From: Hallella multisaccharivorax DSM 17128
GTDB lineage: Bacteria; Bacteroidota; Bacteroidia; Bacteroidales; Bacteroidaceae
Direction: 5' to 3'
DNA: 64,000 nucleotides
Assembly: GCF_000218235.1 (NCBI RefSeq)
Contig: NZ_GL945017.1
Span: 1,427,598-1,491,597, forward strand
The first letter of the stretch is position 1. Each line of letters begins with the position of its first letter. The position numbers and the translations under genes were made by a program. Below the pieces are notes generated by a model, which was not told the DNA's origin, ran no database searches, and worked only from the letters and a program-made list of their open reading frames with translations. This document shows positions 17,145-26,456 of the stretch, one piece after another.

Positions 17145-20100
17145 ATGAAAAATCAAGATATCAAGAAAGTCCTTCTGTTAGGTTCCGGAGCACTGAAGAT
17201 TGGAGAAGCCGGAGAATTTGACTACTCCGGTTCACAGGCACTTAAGGCACTTCGTGAAGAAGGGATCAAGACTGTCCTCATCAACCCTAACATTGCTACG
17301 GTGCAGACATCGGAGGGTGTAGCAGACCAAATATATTTTCTTCCCATACAACCTTATTTCGTGGAGCGGGTCATTGCCAAGGAGCATCCCGATGGCATTC
17401 TGCTCTCTTTTGGTGGACAGACGGCGCTCAACTGTGGCGTAGAACTCGAAGAGAGCGGTGTACTCAAGAAGTACAAAGTAAAGGTACTTGGCACTCCCGT
17501 GCGTGCCATTATGGACACTGAAGACCGCGAACGCTTCGTGGTGAAACTCGATGAAATCAGCGTAAAGACCATCAAGAGCGAGGCATGCAAGAGCATGGAG
17601 CAAGCTCTCACGGCTGCCAAGGACTTGGGTTACCCTGTCATCATCCGTGCCGCCTATGCGCTTGGCGGACTGGGATCAGGCTTTGCCAATAACGATGACG
17701 AGCTTAGAAAGATCTGCGAGAAAGCTTTCTCTTTTTCCCCGCAAGTGCTTGTGGAGAAAAGCCTTAAAGGTTGGAAAGAGATAGAATACGAAGTTGTGCG
17801 TGACAGATACGACAACTGCATCACTGTCTGCAACATGGAGAATTTTGATCCTCTCGGCATTCACACTGGCGAGAGCATCGTTATTGCGCCTTCGCAGACA
17901 CTTACCAACTCCGAATATCATAAGCTCCGTGCACTGTCCATCAAGATTGTACGACATATTGGTATTGTCGGCGAATGCAACGTGCAATACGCTTTCGATC
18001 CTAATTCTGAAGACTATCGTGTCATCGAAGTTAATGCGCGTCTCTCGCGCTCTTCTGCCCTTGCCTCCAAGGCTACAGGCTATCCTCTCGCCTTCGTTGC
18101 CGCCAAGCTTGGTCTGGGTTACGGTCTTTTCGAGCTGAAAAACTCGGTCACCAAGACTACTTCTGCATTTTTTGAGCCTGCTCTCGACTATGTGGTCTGT
18201 AAAATACCGCGTTGGGATCTGAGCAAATTCCGTGGCGTAGACAAGGAGCTTGGTTCCAGCATGAAATCTGTAGGTGAGGTAATGGCCATTGGCCGTAACT
18301 TTGAAGAGGCCATTCAGAAAGGTCTTCGTATGATCGGACAGGGCATGCATGGCTTTGTGGAAAACAAGGAATTGGAAATTCCAGACATCGATAAATCACT
18401 CAGGGAACCCACCGACAAGCGCGTATTTGTCATTTCCAAGGCCATGCATAAAGGCTACACCGTCGACGAGATTCACGATCTGACAAAGATTGACCGGTGG
18501 TTCCTCTATAAACTCAAGCACATCATCGACATTGATGAGCGGCTGAAGAAATGCAATGTCAACACTCTTGACAAGGCATTGTTGCGTGAGGCGAAAGTCT
18601 ACGGATTCACTGACTTCCAGATAGCACGCGCCGTTGGCCTGGAGAAGGAAATTGACAACATGCACAAAGCCATGCTCGTGATACGGAGTCTCCGCAAGAA
18701 CTACGGTATCGTGCCAGTAGTGAAACAGATAGATACGCTTGCAGCAGAATATCCCGCACAGACCAACTACCTCTATATCACTTATGCCGGAGTGCAAAGT
18801 GACATTGATTTTGCGCGTGATCACCGTTCGGTCATTGTGTTGGGTTCAGGTGCCTATCGCATCGGCTCCTCGGTGGAGTTCGACTGGTGTGGAGTTCAGG
18901 CATTGCAAACAATTCGCAAGCAAGGATATCGGTCCATTATGATCAATTATAATCCAGAGACCGTATCGACTGACTACGATATGTGTGACCGCCTCTATTT
19001 CGATGAACTCACTTTTGAGCGCGTAATGGATGTCATTGATACGGAGCAGCCTTATGGTGTCATCGTGTCCACGGGCGGCCAGATACCCAATAATCTTGCC
19101 ATGTATCTCGATGAGCAGAATGTGCCTATTCTCGGTACTCAGGCAAAAGACATTGACCGCGCAGAAGACCGTGCCAAGTTCTCACAAATGCTTAACGAGT
19201 TGGGTATCAACCAGCCTGAATGGAGTGCGTTGAAGACCATGGACGACATTGACGACTTTGTGCGTCGAGTTGGCTTTCCCGTACTTGTCAGGCCATCTTA
19301 CGTGCTCTCTGGCGCAGCAATGAATGTGTGCTCCAATGACGATGAACTACACCGTTTCCTGCAACTGGCTGCTAACGTGAGCGAGGATCATCCTGTGGTC
19401 GTATCAAAATTCATTGAGCATGCCAAGGAGATTGACTTTGACGCTGTCGCACGCAATGGCGAGGTTACGGCTTATGCTATCTCTGAGCACATTGAGTTTG
19501 CTGGTGTGCACTCCGGCGATGCTACGTTGCAGCTGCCACCTCAGAAACTATACGTTGAGACCGTGCGACGTATCAAACGCATCAGTCGCAAAATCGCTGC
19601 GGCACTGCACATTAACGGTCCTTTTAACATCCAGTACATGGCGCGGGAAAATGATATTCTTGTCATCGAGTGCAACCTGCGCAGTTCCCGCTCTTTCCCC
19701 TTTGTGAGCAAAGTGCTTAAGCTCAACTTTATTGAGCTCGCTACAAAGATTATGCTTGGAGTGCCAGTAGAGAAGCCGGCTAAGAGTCTTTTTGACCTCG
19801 ACTATGTGGGTATCAAGGCCTCGCAGTTCTCGTTCAACCGCTTACAGAAGGCCGATCCTGTGCTCGGCGTGGATATGAGTTCCACTGGAGAGGTAGGATG
19901 CTTAGGCGATGACACCAATCAGGCACTGCTCAAAGCGGAGCTTGCTGTGGGCCAGCGCATTCCCAAGCACACCGTGCTGCTCTCTACGGGTGGAGCCAAG
20001 CAGAAAGCTGACATGCTCGATTCCGCACGCAGGCTTGTGGAGCATGGGTATGAACTCTATGCTACGCCAGGCACCTCACGCTACCTCACTGAGAACGGTG

Positions 20101-20369
20101 TGGCCAACACACTTGTCAACTGGCCATCGGAACCAGAGAAGAAACCACAGGCTCTGAACTTACTGCATGAGAGAAAAATTGATATGGTGGTTAACATTCC
20201 TAAGGACCTTACAGCCGGTGAGCTTACCAACGGTTATAAGATTCGCCGTGCTGCCATTGACCTCAATGTGCCGCTGATCACCAATAGCCGTCTTGCTTCA
20301 GCGTTCATCAATTCCTTCACCACGCTTAAGCCTGCCGACATTGATATTAAGGCTTGGGGAGAATATTGA
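17145..20369 (+). CDS. carB: Carbamoyl-phosphate synthase large subunit
   Basis: 1074-residue synthetase making carbamoyl phosphate from bicarbonate, ammonia and two ATP. Two homologous halves are seen: the carboxyphosphate half (KKVLLLGSGALKIGEAGEFDYSG at the start; ATP-grasp to about residue 400) and the carbamoyl-phosphate half from about residue 555 (VIVLGSGAYRIGSSVEFDW), with an oligomerisation region between. The C-terminal MGS-like allosteric domain spans roughly 930-1074 (LSTGGAKQKADMLDSARRLVEHG). Directly downstream of carA; a strong hairpin at 20394-20427 ends the operon. Confidence 0.97.
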   Translation: MKNQDIKKVLLLGSGALKIGEAGEFDYSGSQALKALREEGIKTVLINPNIATVQTSEGVADQIYFLPIQPYFVERVIAKEHPDGILLSFGGQTALNCGVELEESGVLKKYKVKVLGTPVRAIMDTEDRERFVVKLDEISVKTIKSEACKSMEQALTAAKDLGYPVIIRAAYALGGLGSGFANNDDELRKICEKAFSFSPQVLVEKSLKGWKEIEYEVVRDRYDNCITVCNMENFDPLGIHTGESIVIAPSQTLTNSEYHKLRALSIKIVRHIGIVGECNVQYAFDPNSEDYRVIEVNARLSRSSALASKATGYPLAFVAAKLGLGYGLFELKNSVTKTTSAFFEPALDYVVCKIPRWDLSKFRGVDKELGSSMKSVGEVMAIGRNFEEAIQKGLRMIGQGMHGFVENKELEIPDIDKSLREPTDKRVFVISKAMHKGYTVDEIHDLTKIDRWFLYKLKHIIDIDERLKKCNVNTLDKALLREAKVYGFTDFQIARAVGLEKEIDNMHKAMLVIRSLRKNYGIVPVVKQIDTLAAEYPAQTNYLYITYAGVQSDIDFARDHRSVIVLGSGAYRIGSSVEFDWCGVQALQTIRKQGYRSIMINYNPETVSTDYDMCDRLYFDELTFERVMDVIDTEQPYGVIVSTGGQIPNNLAMYLDEQNVPILGTQAKDIDRAEDRAKFSQMLNELGINQPEWSALKTMDDIDDFVRRVGFPVLVRPSYVLSGAAMNVCSNDDELHRFLQLAANVSEDHPVVVSKFIEHAKEIDFDAVARNGEVTAYAISEHIEFAGVHSGDATLQLPPQKLYVETVRRIKRISRKIAAALHINGPFNIQYMARENDILVIECNLRSSRSFPFVSKVLKLNFIELATKIMLGVPVEKPAKSLFDLDYVGIKASQFSFNRLQKADPVLGVDMSSTGEVGCLGDDTNQALLKAELAVGQRIPKHTVLLSTGGAKQKADMLDSARRLVEHGYELYATPGTSRYLTENGVANTLVNWPSEPEKKPQALNLLHERKIDMVVNIPKDLTAGELTNGYKIRRAAIDLNVPLITNSRLASAFINSFTTLKPADIDIKAWGEY

Positions 20370-20393
20370 TGCCTCTTATTAACTATTACATAA

Positions 20394-20427
20394 GACTTAA
20401 GGGTGGCCGTATGGTCGCCCTTAAGTC
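20394..20427 (+). terminator. Hairpin after carB
   Basis: GACTTAAGGG (20394-20403) pairs perfectly with CCCTTAAGTC (20418-20427), with GGCC/GGTC pairing inside. No long T tract, but stem strength and position right after carB indicate a 3' end structure. Confidence 0.65.
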
Positions 20428-20429
20428 AC

Positions 20430-20539
20430 TTAACGCTGTAAGCGTATCGCCTCTACACTGTAAACGCATCGCCTTTACACTGTAAAGGCAACGCCTCTAC
20501 ACTGTAAACGTATCGCCTTTACACTGTAAACGTGATGCG
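20430..20539 (+). repeat. 22-nt tandem repeat array A (five units)
   Basis: Five consecutive 22-base units start at 20430, 20452, 20474, 20496 and 20518. Unit consensus is TYTACACTGTAAACGYATCGCC. Each contains a dyad around TTTACA-C-TGTAAA and a short GGC/GCC-like second half. The array lies between two convergent 3' ends: carB (plus) and the lemA-like gene (minus), ending 16 bases from the latter's stop. It belongs to the same family as the arrays at 29373 and 52352. No spacers between units, so it is not CRISPR. Confidence 0.9.
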
Positions 20540-20555
20540 TCTTCTAAGACAGGTA

Positions 20556-21152
20556 TTATTCGTTGAAATTCAGCGCTGGAGCTTTCTCGGCCCCGGTTGC
20601 TGCCTCGAACTTTTCCATTCGATCAAAACCAAACATTCCCGAGAAAAGGACATTGGGGAACCGGCGTACTGTTTGGTTGTAATCCTGTACGGCTGCATTG
20701 TAATTCTGCCGAGCCTCATTGATACGGTTTTCGGTACCTTCAAGCTGAATCTGCAGGCTGTGGAAATTTTCATTCGCTTTTAATTCAGGATAGCGCTCTG
20801 CCACAACCATAAGCTTACCTAATGCAGCAGACAGTTCTCCCTGTGCGGCCTCATACTGATGCAGCTTTTCAGGAGTGAGGTTTCCCGCATCAAGCTTGAT
20901 TTGTCCTACCGATGCACGCGCTTTAGTCACCGCCTCAAAGGTCTCTTTCTCATGTTTAGCATAAGCCTGTACGGTCTTGGCAAGATTGGGGATAAGGTCG
21001 GCACGACGCTGGTAAGTTGCCTGTACATCAGCGAGGGCTGTCGTAGCGGCCTCTTGCTTGTCAACCATCCCATTGTAGGCACTGCATCCACCAAAGCAGG
21101 CGAGAACGACGACTACAACGGCGGCCAAAATAATAATGTTGCTTTTCTTCAT
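20556..21152 (-). CDS. lemA: LemA family protein
   Basis: Membrane-anchored helical protein of unknown biochemical role. An N-terminal hydrophobic segment ends in LACFGGC, consistent with a lipoprotein-like or signal-anchor start, followed by the LemA core (YNGMVDKQEAATTALADVQATYQRRADLIPNLAKTVQAYAKHE), which is strongly family-typical. The rest is a helical bundle ending near FNRMFGF-like motif NVLFSGMFGFDRM. Length 198 is normal. It is third in a minus-strand set with a cyclophilin and a TPM-domain protein; LemA-TPM pairing is widespread. Confidence 0.95.
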   Translation of the reverse strand: MKKSNIIILAAVVVVVLACFGGCSAYNGMVDKQEAATTALADVQATYQRRADLIPNLAKTVQAYAKHEKETFEAVTKARASVGQIKLDAGNLTPEKLHQYEAAQGELSAALGKLMVVAERYPELKANENFHSLQIQLEGTENRINEARQNYNAAVQDYNQTVRRFPNVLFSGMFGFDRMEKFEAATGAEKAPALNFNE

Positions 21153-21212
21153 AAGTGAAAATGGAGTTTTCTTAACATGTTATATCATTTTTCCTATCTC
21201 TTTATTCATTCA

Positions 21213-22040
21213 TCACCATCCTCCTCCGGCGCCGCCACCGCCAAAACTACCACCTCCAAAGCTGCCGCCGCTGAATCCGCCACCGGAAGACCCAAATCCA
21301 CCGCCACCACCAAAGATGAATGGCGGAAACCAATCATCATCGTTGCGACGCTTGCGCCTGGATGTCGGCTTGGCATGGTAAAGACCTAACTTTGAGAGAA
21401 TTGCCAACAGTAATCGCCAGACAGGATAGCCAAAACAAAAAAGGAGTATTGCAATCCCCATTATCAAGGATCCTGCATCGTCGCCTTCTGTGTCAATTTC
21501 CTCACCGTTTACGGTAGCATGCCCTGTCTTGAACTTACTGTATAGCGCTCTGACAGTGTACAGCACTGCCGCATCAAGATTGTTTTCTTTCATGTTGCGC
21601 ACGATACACGTGCGGGCGATGTCATCGCATTCTACATCGGTAAGGTCACCTTCCAACCCTTTGCCTGGCGCAATGAAATACTTACGGTCCTCTACAGCGA
21701 TAACGATGACAAGCCCTCTTCGAGTCTTTTTGTCACCTACACCGTATTTGTTGCCAATATCCTCAGCTACTCTGAAACAATCTCCATTCTTGACATGACT
21801 CACCACCACGAACACTGTCTGTATGCCACACTCTGTTTGAAGTCGGCGCAGACCGGCATCCGCTGAGTCGAGATCGGCAGGACTGATGAGATTCTCAGGA
21901 TCGCACACGTACCGGTTACGGTCTTGCAGATGCACCATGGGAATATCATCGGCCGACCAGGTTTTGGCCTGCAGACAGAGTGTTGCGGCACACATTATGA
22001 GCAGCAACAACCATTGCCGAATGGAGCTTCTTGCTTTCAT
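21213..22040 (-). CDS. TPM-domain (YgcG-like) membrane protein
   Basis: Signal peptide at residues 1-25, then a TPM domain (about 40-165; LISPADLDSADAGLRRLQTECGIQTVFVVV; GVGDKKTRRGLVIVIAVEDRKYFIAPGKGLEG). One transmembrane helix follows near residues 190-215, then a basic segment and a Gly/Ser/Phe-rich tail of about 35 residues rich in GGG, the hallmark of YgcG proteins. Function is unclear; TPM domains have been linked to phosphatase activity and membrane protein maintenance. It lies 60 nt upstream of LemA and 22 nt after the cyclophilin gene. Confidence 0.92.
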   Translation of the reverse strand: MKARSSIRQWLLLLIMCAATLCLQAKTWSADDIPMVHLQDRNRYVCDPENLISPADLDSADAGLRRLQTECGIQTVFVVVSHVKNGDCFRVAEDIGNKYGVGDKKTRRGLVIVIAVEDRKYFIAPGKGLEGDLTDVECDDIARTCIVRNMKENNLDAAVLYTVRALYSKFKTGHATVNGEEIDTEGDDAGSLIMGIAILLFCFGYPVWRLLLAILSKLGLYHAKPTSRRKRRNDDDWFPPFIFGGGGGFGSSGGGFSGGSFGGGSFGGGGAGGGW

Positions 22041-22062
22041 GGACTATAAGGCTGACATAAGG

Positions 22063-22773
22063 CTATTTAATGACAATGGCCTTGATGATGCGCACATCTT
22101 TCAACGGGCGTGCGTGATCATCTGTTGCCACAGCATCAATGTCGCCGACAACAGACAGTCCTTTCACAACCTCACCGAAGACAGTGTATTGTCCGTCTAA
22201 CCATGGAGTGCCTCCATGAGACCAGTAATAATCACACATCTCGGGTGGATACTTCACGGTTCCATGAGTTGCGGAGTCAAGTCTGGACTGAAATTTTGCC
22301 ATGCTTTTGGGACCATAAGGGAAACCCCAAACAATGTAAAACTGTGACGCCGATGACTCGTGCTTGGGATTTTCAGCGTCTCCCTCACGCGCGGCTCCTA
22401 ACGCTCCACGCTTATGAAAGTACTTGGGGAAATGAATCTCTGCGGGAATGCGATAGCCTGGATCATACTCACCCACAGCTGAGCCTGCAACGGAATGGCG
22501 TGTCGTGGAATCGCCAGTTTGGATCATGAAATCGCTGATGACACGGTGCCACAGATTGCCGTCATAATAGCCCTGTCGCACCAATTTAAGGAAGTTATCA
22601 CGGTGGCGGGGAGTCTCATTATAGAGCTCAACAGTGATGTCACCCATAGTGGTTTGCAGAAGTACCTGATGACGCACGGCTGAAGAATCGGTTTTGACAA
22701 CCAGGAAATCCTGAGTAGCGGCATAGGACAGCTGGGCAATCATGCCTAAAAAAAACAGAATATACTTTTTCAT
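22063..22773 (-). CDS. Peptidyl-prolyl cis-trans isomerase, cyclophilin type, exported
   Basis: Signal peptide (MKKYILFFLGMIAQLSYA) then a cyclophilin domain: VLLQTTMGDITVELYNETPRHRDNFLKLVRQGYYDG and LWHRVISDFMIQTGD, carrying the catalytic Arg in FHRV-like WHRV. A long insertion between about residues 95-145 (GYRIPAEIHFPKYFHKRGALGAAREGD) is typical of the Bacteroidota group. It catalyses proline isomerisation in the periplasm. First gene of a minus-strand unit with the TPM protein and LemA. Confidence 0.94.
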   Translation of the reverse strand: MKKYILFFLGMIAQLSYAATQDFLVVKTDSSAVRHQVLLQTTMGDITVELYNETPRHRDNFLKLVRQGYYDGNLWHRVISDFMIQTGDSTTRHSVAGSAVGEYDPGYRIPAEIHFPKYFHKRGALGAAREGDAENPKHESSASQFYIVWGFPYGPKSMAKFQSRLDSATHGTVKYPPEMCDYYWSHGGTPWLDGQYTVFGEVVKGLSVVGDIDAVATDDHARPLKDVRIIKAIVIK

Positions 22774-22780
22774 GGCATGC

Positions 22781-22788
22781 CAAAGTTA
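22781..22788 (-). promoter_or_regulatory. Possible -7 element before the cyclophilin gene
   Basis: TAACTTTG on the minus strand, only 7 bases before the ATG at 22773. If used, the mRNA would be nearly leaderless. Confidence 0.35.
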
Positions 22789-22895
22789 CTAATTATTCAT
22801 TAAAGTACTGCTCTTTTTATTCCCAAAAGTAGTTAATTTAAATATTAATAAGTTTTACGTAAGTATAAAGTTATGGCGGTATAAGAAAAATTGAT

Positions 22896-22903
22896 TACTT
22901 TTG
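22896..22903 (+). promoter_or_regulatory. -7 element of the second exporter operon
   Basis: TACTTTTG matches TAnnTTTG; the first gene starts at 22978. No clear TTTG upstream box. Confidence 0.5.
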
Positions 22904-22977
22904 CAGTAATTATCGTCTGGGACTTGTGTTACTTAGGCTTTTAAAAACGGATTATTCAAAAACGAACTATACAAAAG

Positions 22978-23850
22978 ATGAATAAAAAAATTCTGATTCC
23001 ATTGATTGTCGCCATCGTCCTGCTTTTAGGCGGTATTGGATTACTTTACCATAGCCTGCATCAACAGCGTAAGGAAAATGCTGATATGGAGCAGCTTGCC
23101 GCCCTCGACAAGAAAGAGATGGAGAATGAGTATCAGCAGTTTGCCAACCAATACAGCGAGATGAAGACACAGATCAACAATGACTCCATCGTGGCTCAAC
23201 TCACTGCAGAACAGAAGAAGACACAACGTCTGCTGTCTGAACTCCGGAACACTAAAAGTACTGATGCCAGAGAAATAGCCCGTCTGAGGAGAGAGCTCAC
23301 TACTGTCAGAGCGGTGCTGCGAAGCTATGTCATTCAGATTGACTCACTGAACCGCGCCAATCAACACCTTACAGCAGAGAACTCCCGCATTCGTGGACAA
23401 TATGCAGAGGCTAACCGGCAGATTGAAGGGCTGAATACTGAAAGGGCAAGTCTGTCGGAAAAAGTAGCAATTGCTGCCCAACTCGATGCCACCGGTATTC
23501 AAATGACCGCACTCAACAAGCGGGGCAAGAGTACGGACAAGTTGAAAAAGGCTAAACGCTTCATGGTAAGTTTTGCCATTGCACGTAATGTAACTGCACA
23601 GAGTGGCATGAAGACAATCTATATTAGGGTGACGACTCCTACGGGTGCACTTCTTGGTGGCGCAGGCAACTTCAACTATGAGAACCGCTCGCTGACCTGC
23701 TCCGCTAAACGCTCAGTGGAATATACAGGCAATGAAACCCCAATGAGCCTTTACCTCGATATTGACCAGTCGCTTGAAGGAGGAACTTTTAATGTCAGTG
23801 TCTTTGCAGATGGCAATATGATTGGCAGCCGCAGCTTCTCATTCAATTGA
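22978..23850 (+). CDS. Coiled-coil membrane-anchored protein, function unknown
   Basis: Signal-anchor helix at residues 5-27, then a long Glu/Gln/Arg-rich coiled coil (about 30-165) with the break DSLNRANQHLTAENSRIRGQ, followed by a conserved-looking beta domain (about 185-290; RFMVSFAIARNVTAQSGMKTIYIRVTTPTGALLG). This type occurs widely as a hypothetical protein in Bacteroidota. It is 31 nt upstream of a TolC-type channel gene, so it may be part of that export operon, though no role is known. An internal overlap with the next frame exists only if a spurious TTG start is used there. Confidence 0.8.
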   Translation: MNKKILIPLIVAIVLLLGGIGLLYHSLHQQRKENADMEQLAALDKKEMENEYQQFANQYSEMKTQINNDSIVAQLTAEQKKTQRLLSELRNTKSTDAREIARLRRELTTVRAVLRSYVIQIDSLNRANQHLTAENSRIRGQYAEANRQIEGLNTERASLSEKVAIAAQLDATGIQMTALNKRGKSTDKLKKAKRFMVSFAIARNVTAQSGMKTIYIRVTTPTGALLGGAGNFNYENRSLTCSAKRSVEYTGNETPMSLYLDIDQSLEGGTFNVSVFADGNMIGSRSFSFN

Positions 23851-23881
23851 AAGGACTGCTGTCAAACAAATATTAATAGAA

Positions 23882-25411
23882 ATGAGGAAATCAACGATAG
23901 CCATACTTTTTGTCTGCTTCTCAGGCTACTTTCCGCCAGCCATTGCTCAGCAGGTGCTCACGCTTGACAGTTGCCGCGCTTTGGCGTTGAGAAACAACAA
24001 GCAGCTCCAAGTGTCGCGCATCAACAGGGAAATGACGGAGTATGCGAGGAAATCGGCCAGGACACAGTACTTGCCAAAAGTTGACGCCATGGCGGGTTAC
24101 TCATATTTTAGCCGTGAAATCAGCTTGTTGAGTAAAGGCCAAAAGAATGCTCTGAGCAATATAGGCACAACAGGGGTGAGCCAACTCAATAGTGACCTTT
24201 CTGCTGACATTGGTAATCATCTTACCAATATGGTTAAGCAAGGGCTCATCACGCCACAACAAGCTCAGCAGGTCGGTGGGCTGATGCAGCAGTTTGCTAA
24301 TGGTCCTGTCACGCAATATGTGGAAGGACTCGGCAATACCATCGGTAAGAAAGTTGTAGATGCTTTTCGTACCGACACGCACAATATTTTTGCTGGCTCC
24401 ATTTTCGTACGCCAGCCAATCTTTATGGGTGGTGCCATCACCGCTGCCAACCGTATGGCTGACATTGCTACACAGATGGCTGACGACAATATTACATTGA
24501 AGGATCAGTCCACCTTGTTTAATATAGACCAAGCCTATTGGATGGTCGTTTCTCTCAGACAGAAGCAGAAGCTTGCCTATAGCTTCCGCGACTTGGTGAA
24601 GAAGCTCGATGACGACGTGCAAAAGATGATCAGGCAAGGGGTGGCAACACGTGCTGACGGACTGAAAGTACAAGTGCGTGTCAATGAGGCCGATATGCAG
24701 ATCACGCAGGTCGATGATGGACTGGTACTCTCAAAGATGCTTCTCTGCCAACTGTGCGGATTACCGATGGACGACAACATTACGCTTGCTGATGAAAACA
24801 AAAGCCAAATTGACATTGATGAATCTGTTACCGCAGAGAATTATACTCCTGACAAAGATGTCAGCAGTCGTCCGGAAGTGAGGCTGTTGCAGCAATCGGT
24901 AGCATTGGGCGAACAAAACACCAAACTCGTGCGGTCTGCATTTCTGCCCCATCTGGCGCTTACGGGAGGCTACTCTATCGCCAACCCCAACGTCTTCAAT
25001 GGTTTCCAAAAGACTTTCTCTGGCGTATGGAATGTAGGGGTGATGCTTCAAGTGCCTGTTTGGAATTGGTTTGAGGCACGCTACAAAGTGCGGGCTTCTG
25101 AGGCTGCCACTGGGATGGCACGCCTTGAGCTTGCCGACGCACAGGAGAAAATAAATCTCCAAATCACCCAGAGCCGTTTCAAGGTGAAGGAAGCGCGCAA
25201 ACGCCTCGCTATGGCTGAGAAGAATATTGCAAGTGCCGAAGAAAACCTCCGCTGTGCCCAAGTCGGTTTCAAGGAAGGTGTGATGGAGTCAACCGATGTA
25301 CTCGCTGCACAAACAGCCTGGGAAAAGGCACAAAGCCAAAAGATCGATGCACAAGTGGAGGTGAAACTCGCGCAAGTAAACCTTGAGAAAGCATTGGGTA
25401 TTTTGCAATAA
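23882..25411 (+). CDS. TolC-family outer membrane protein (second exporter)
   Basis: ATG at 23882 gives a signal peptide (MRKSTIAILFVCFSGYFPPAIA) followed by QQVLTLDSCRALALRNNKQL, the standard mature start; an upstream in-frame TTG at 23822 falls inside the previous gene and is rejected. Two OEP repeats are present, with an insertion at about residues 70-130 rich in small residues (SDIGNHLTNMVKQGLITPQQAQQVGG). At 509 residues it is somewhat long for the family. Channel for the HlyD/ABC-2 exporter encoded by the next three genes. Confidence 0.93.
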   Translation: MRKSTIAILFVCFSGYFPPAIAQQVLTLDSCRALALRNNKQLQVSRINREMTEYARKSARTQYLPKVDAMAGYSYFSREISLLSKGQKNALSNIGTTGVSQLNSDLSADIGNHLTNMVKQGLITPQQAQQVGGLMQQFANGPVTQYVEGLGNTIGKKVVDAFRTDTHNIFAGSIFVRQPIFMGGAITAANRMADIATQMADDNITLKDQSTLFNIDQAYWMVVSLRQKQKLAYSFRDLVKKLDDDVQKMIRQGVATRADGLKVQVRVNEADMQITQVDDGLVLSKMLLCQLCGLPMDDNITLADENKSQIDIDESVTAENYTPDKDVSSRPEVRLLQQSVALGEQNTKLVRSAFLPHLALTGGYSIANPNVFNGFQKTFSGVWNVGVMLQVPVWNWFEARYKVRASEAATGMARLELADAQEKINLQITQSRFKVKEARKRLAMAEKNIASAEENLRCAQVGFKEGVMESTDVLAAQTAWEKAQSQKIDAQVEVKLAQVNLEKALGILQ

Positions 25412-25466
25412 TATATTTCAAGAAACGTTTATTTAATACGTAATAACGTTAATACAACACTTAGAA

Positions 25467-26456
25467 ATGAGCGCAAAGAGTCAGCATCAAAACATATTGC
25501 TTGCGGTTTTGGGATTTGCCATTGCCGTATTCATCGTAGCTATAATAGGTTTCTTTACATTAGGAAAGACCGATGAAATCATCCAGGGAGAAGTGGAAGT
25601 CGGCGAATACAGGGTCAGTTGCAAACTGCCTGCGCGCGTAGTTGAGATACGTGTCAAAGAAGGTGATTTTGTCCATAAAGGAGATACTCTTGCCATCTTA
25701 GAGATTCCTGAAATAAACGCTCAAGAAAAGGTTGCACAGTCAACAGAGGCTGCCACGCAGGCTTTAAGCGATCTCACCGAGGAAGGTACTCGCCGCGAAG
25801 CCATCCAAAGCGCTTATCAATTGGTCATTCAAGCCCAAGCTGCAACCGACGTAGCGAAGAAGACTTATGACCGCATGCAGAACTTATTCACTGAGGGAGT
25901 AATGAGTCAGCAGAAGCGTGATGAGGCGAAGGCCGCATGGGAAGTGGCGCAGGCACACGAGAACGCCATGAAGAGCCAGTATGAGATGGCAAAGAATGGC
26001 GCAAGAGAGAAACAGAAAGAGATCTCGCAGAATCAAGCCAATGCTGCCAAACATGCTGTAGACGTAGTGCGTTCTGTGCTTAAGGAGACGGTGCAAGTGG
26101 CTGCTGTCGACGGCGAGATAAGCGATATCTATCCGAAAGAAGGTGAACTTGTGGGCATGGGCTCTCCCATTATGAGCATTTCTATGATGCAGGACATGTG
26201 GGGCACCTTCAATGTCCGAGAGGATCAGCTTAATGGTCTGAAGATCGGTGATACCTTTACAGCCTTCTCGCCTGCATTCAACAAGACGTTGAAGATGAAA
26301 GTCTACGAGATCAAAGATGAAGGTTCTTATGCTGCTTGGAAAGCCACAAAGACCAATGGTCAGTATGACCTCAAGACTTTTGAAGTCAAAGCACGTCCCA
26401 TCAACCCATTTGAAGGACTGAGACCTGGAATGTCATTGATAGTCAAAAAGAAGTGA
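25467..26456 (+). CDS. HlyD-family periplasmic adaptor
   Basis: Adaptor of a YbhG/EmrA-like type: N-terminal membrane anchor (about residues 11-32), lipoyl half (EVEVGEYRVSCKLPARVVEIRVKEGDFVHKGD), a long helical hairpin at about 80-195 rich in Ala/Gln/Glu, then the second lipoyl half (VAAVDGEISDIYPKEGELVGMGSPI) and a beta-barrel. Its stop overlaps the GTG start of the following permease by four bases (GTGA), indicating translational coupling. Confidence 0.92.
   Translation: MSAKSQHQNILLAVLGFAIAVFIVAIIGFFTLGKTDEIIQGEVEVGEYRVSCKLPARVVEIRVKEGDFVHKGDTLAILEIPEINAQEKVAQSTEAATQALSDLTEEGTRREAIQSAYQLVIQAQAATDVAKKTYDRMQNLFTEGVMSQQKRDEAKAAWEVAQAHENAMKSQYEMAKNGAREKQKEISQNQANAAKHAVDVVRSVLKETVQVAAVDGEISDIYPKEGELVGMGSPIMSISMMQDMWGTFNVREDQLNGLKIGDTFTAFSPAFNKTLKMKVYEIKDEGSYAAWKATKTNGQYDLKTFEVKARPINPFEGLRPGMSLIVKKK

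Noticed and set aside
20430..20539. CRISPR array for the 22-nt repeats
   Set aside because: Units are directly adjacent with no unique spacers, and no cas genes are nearby.
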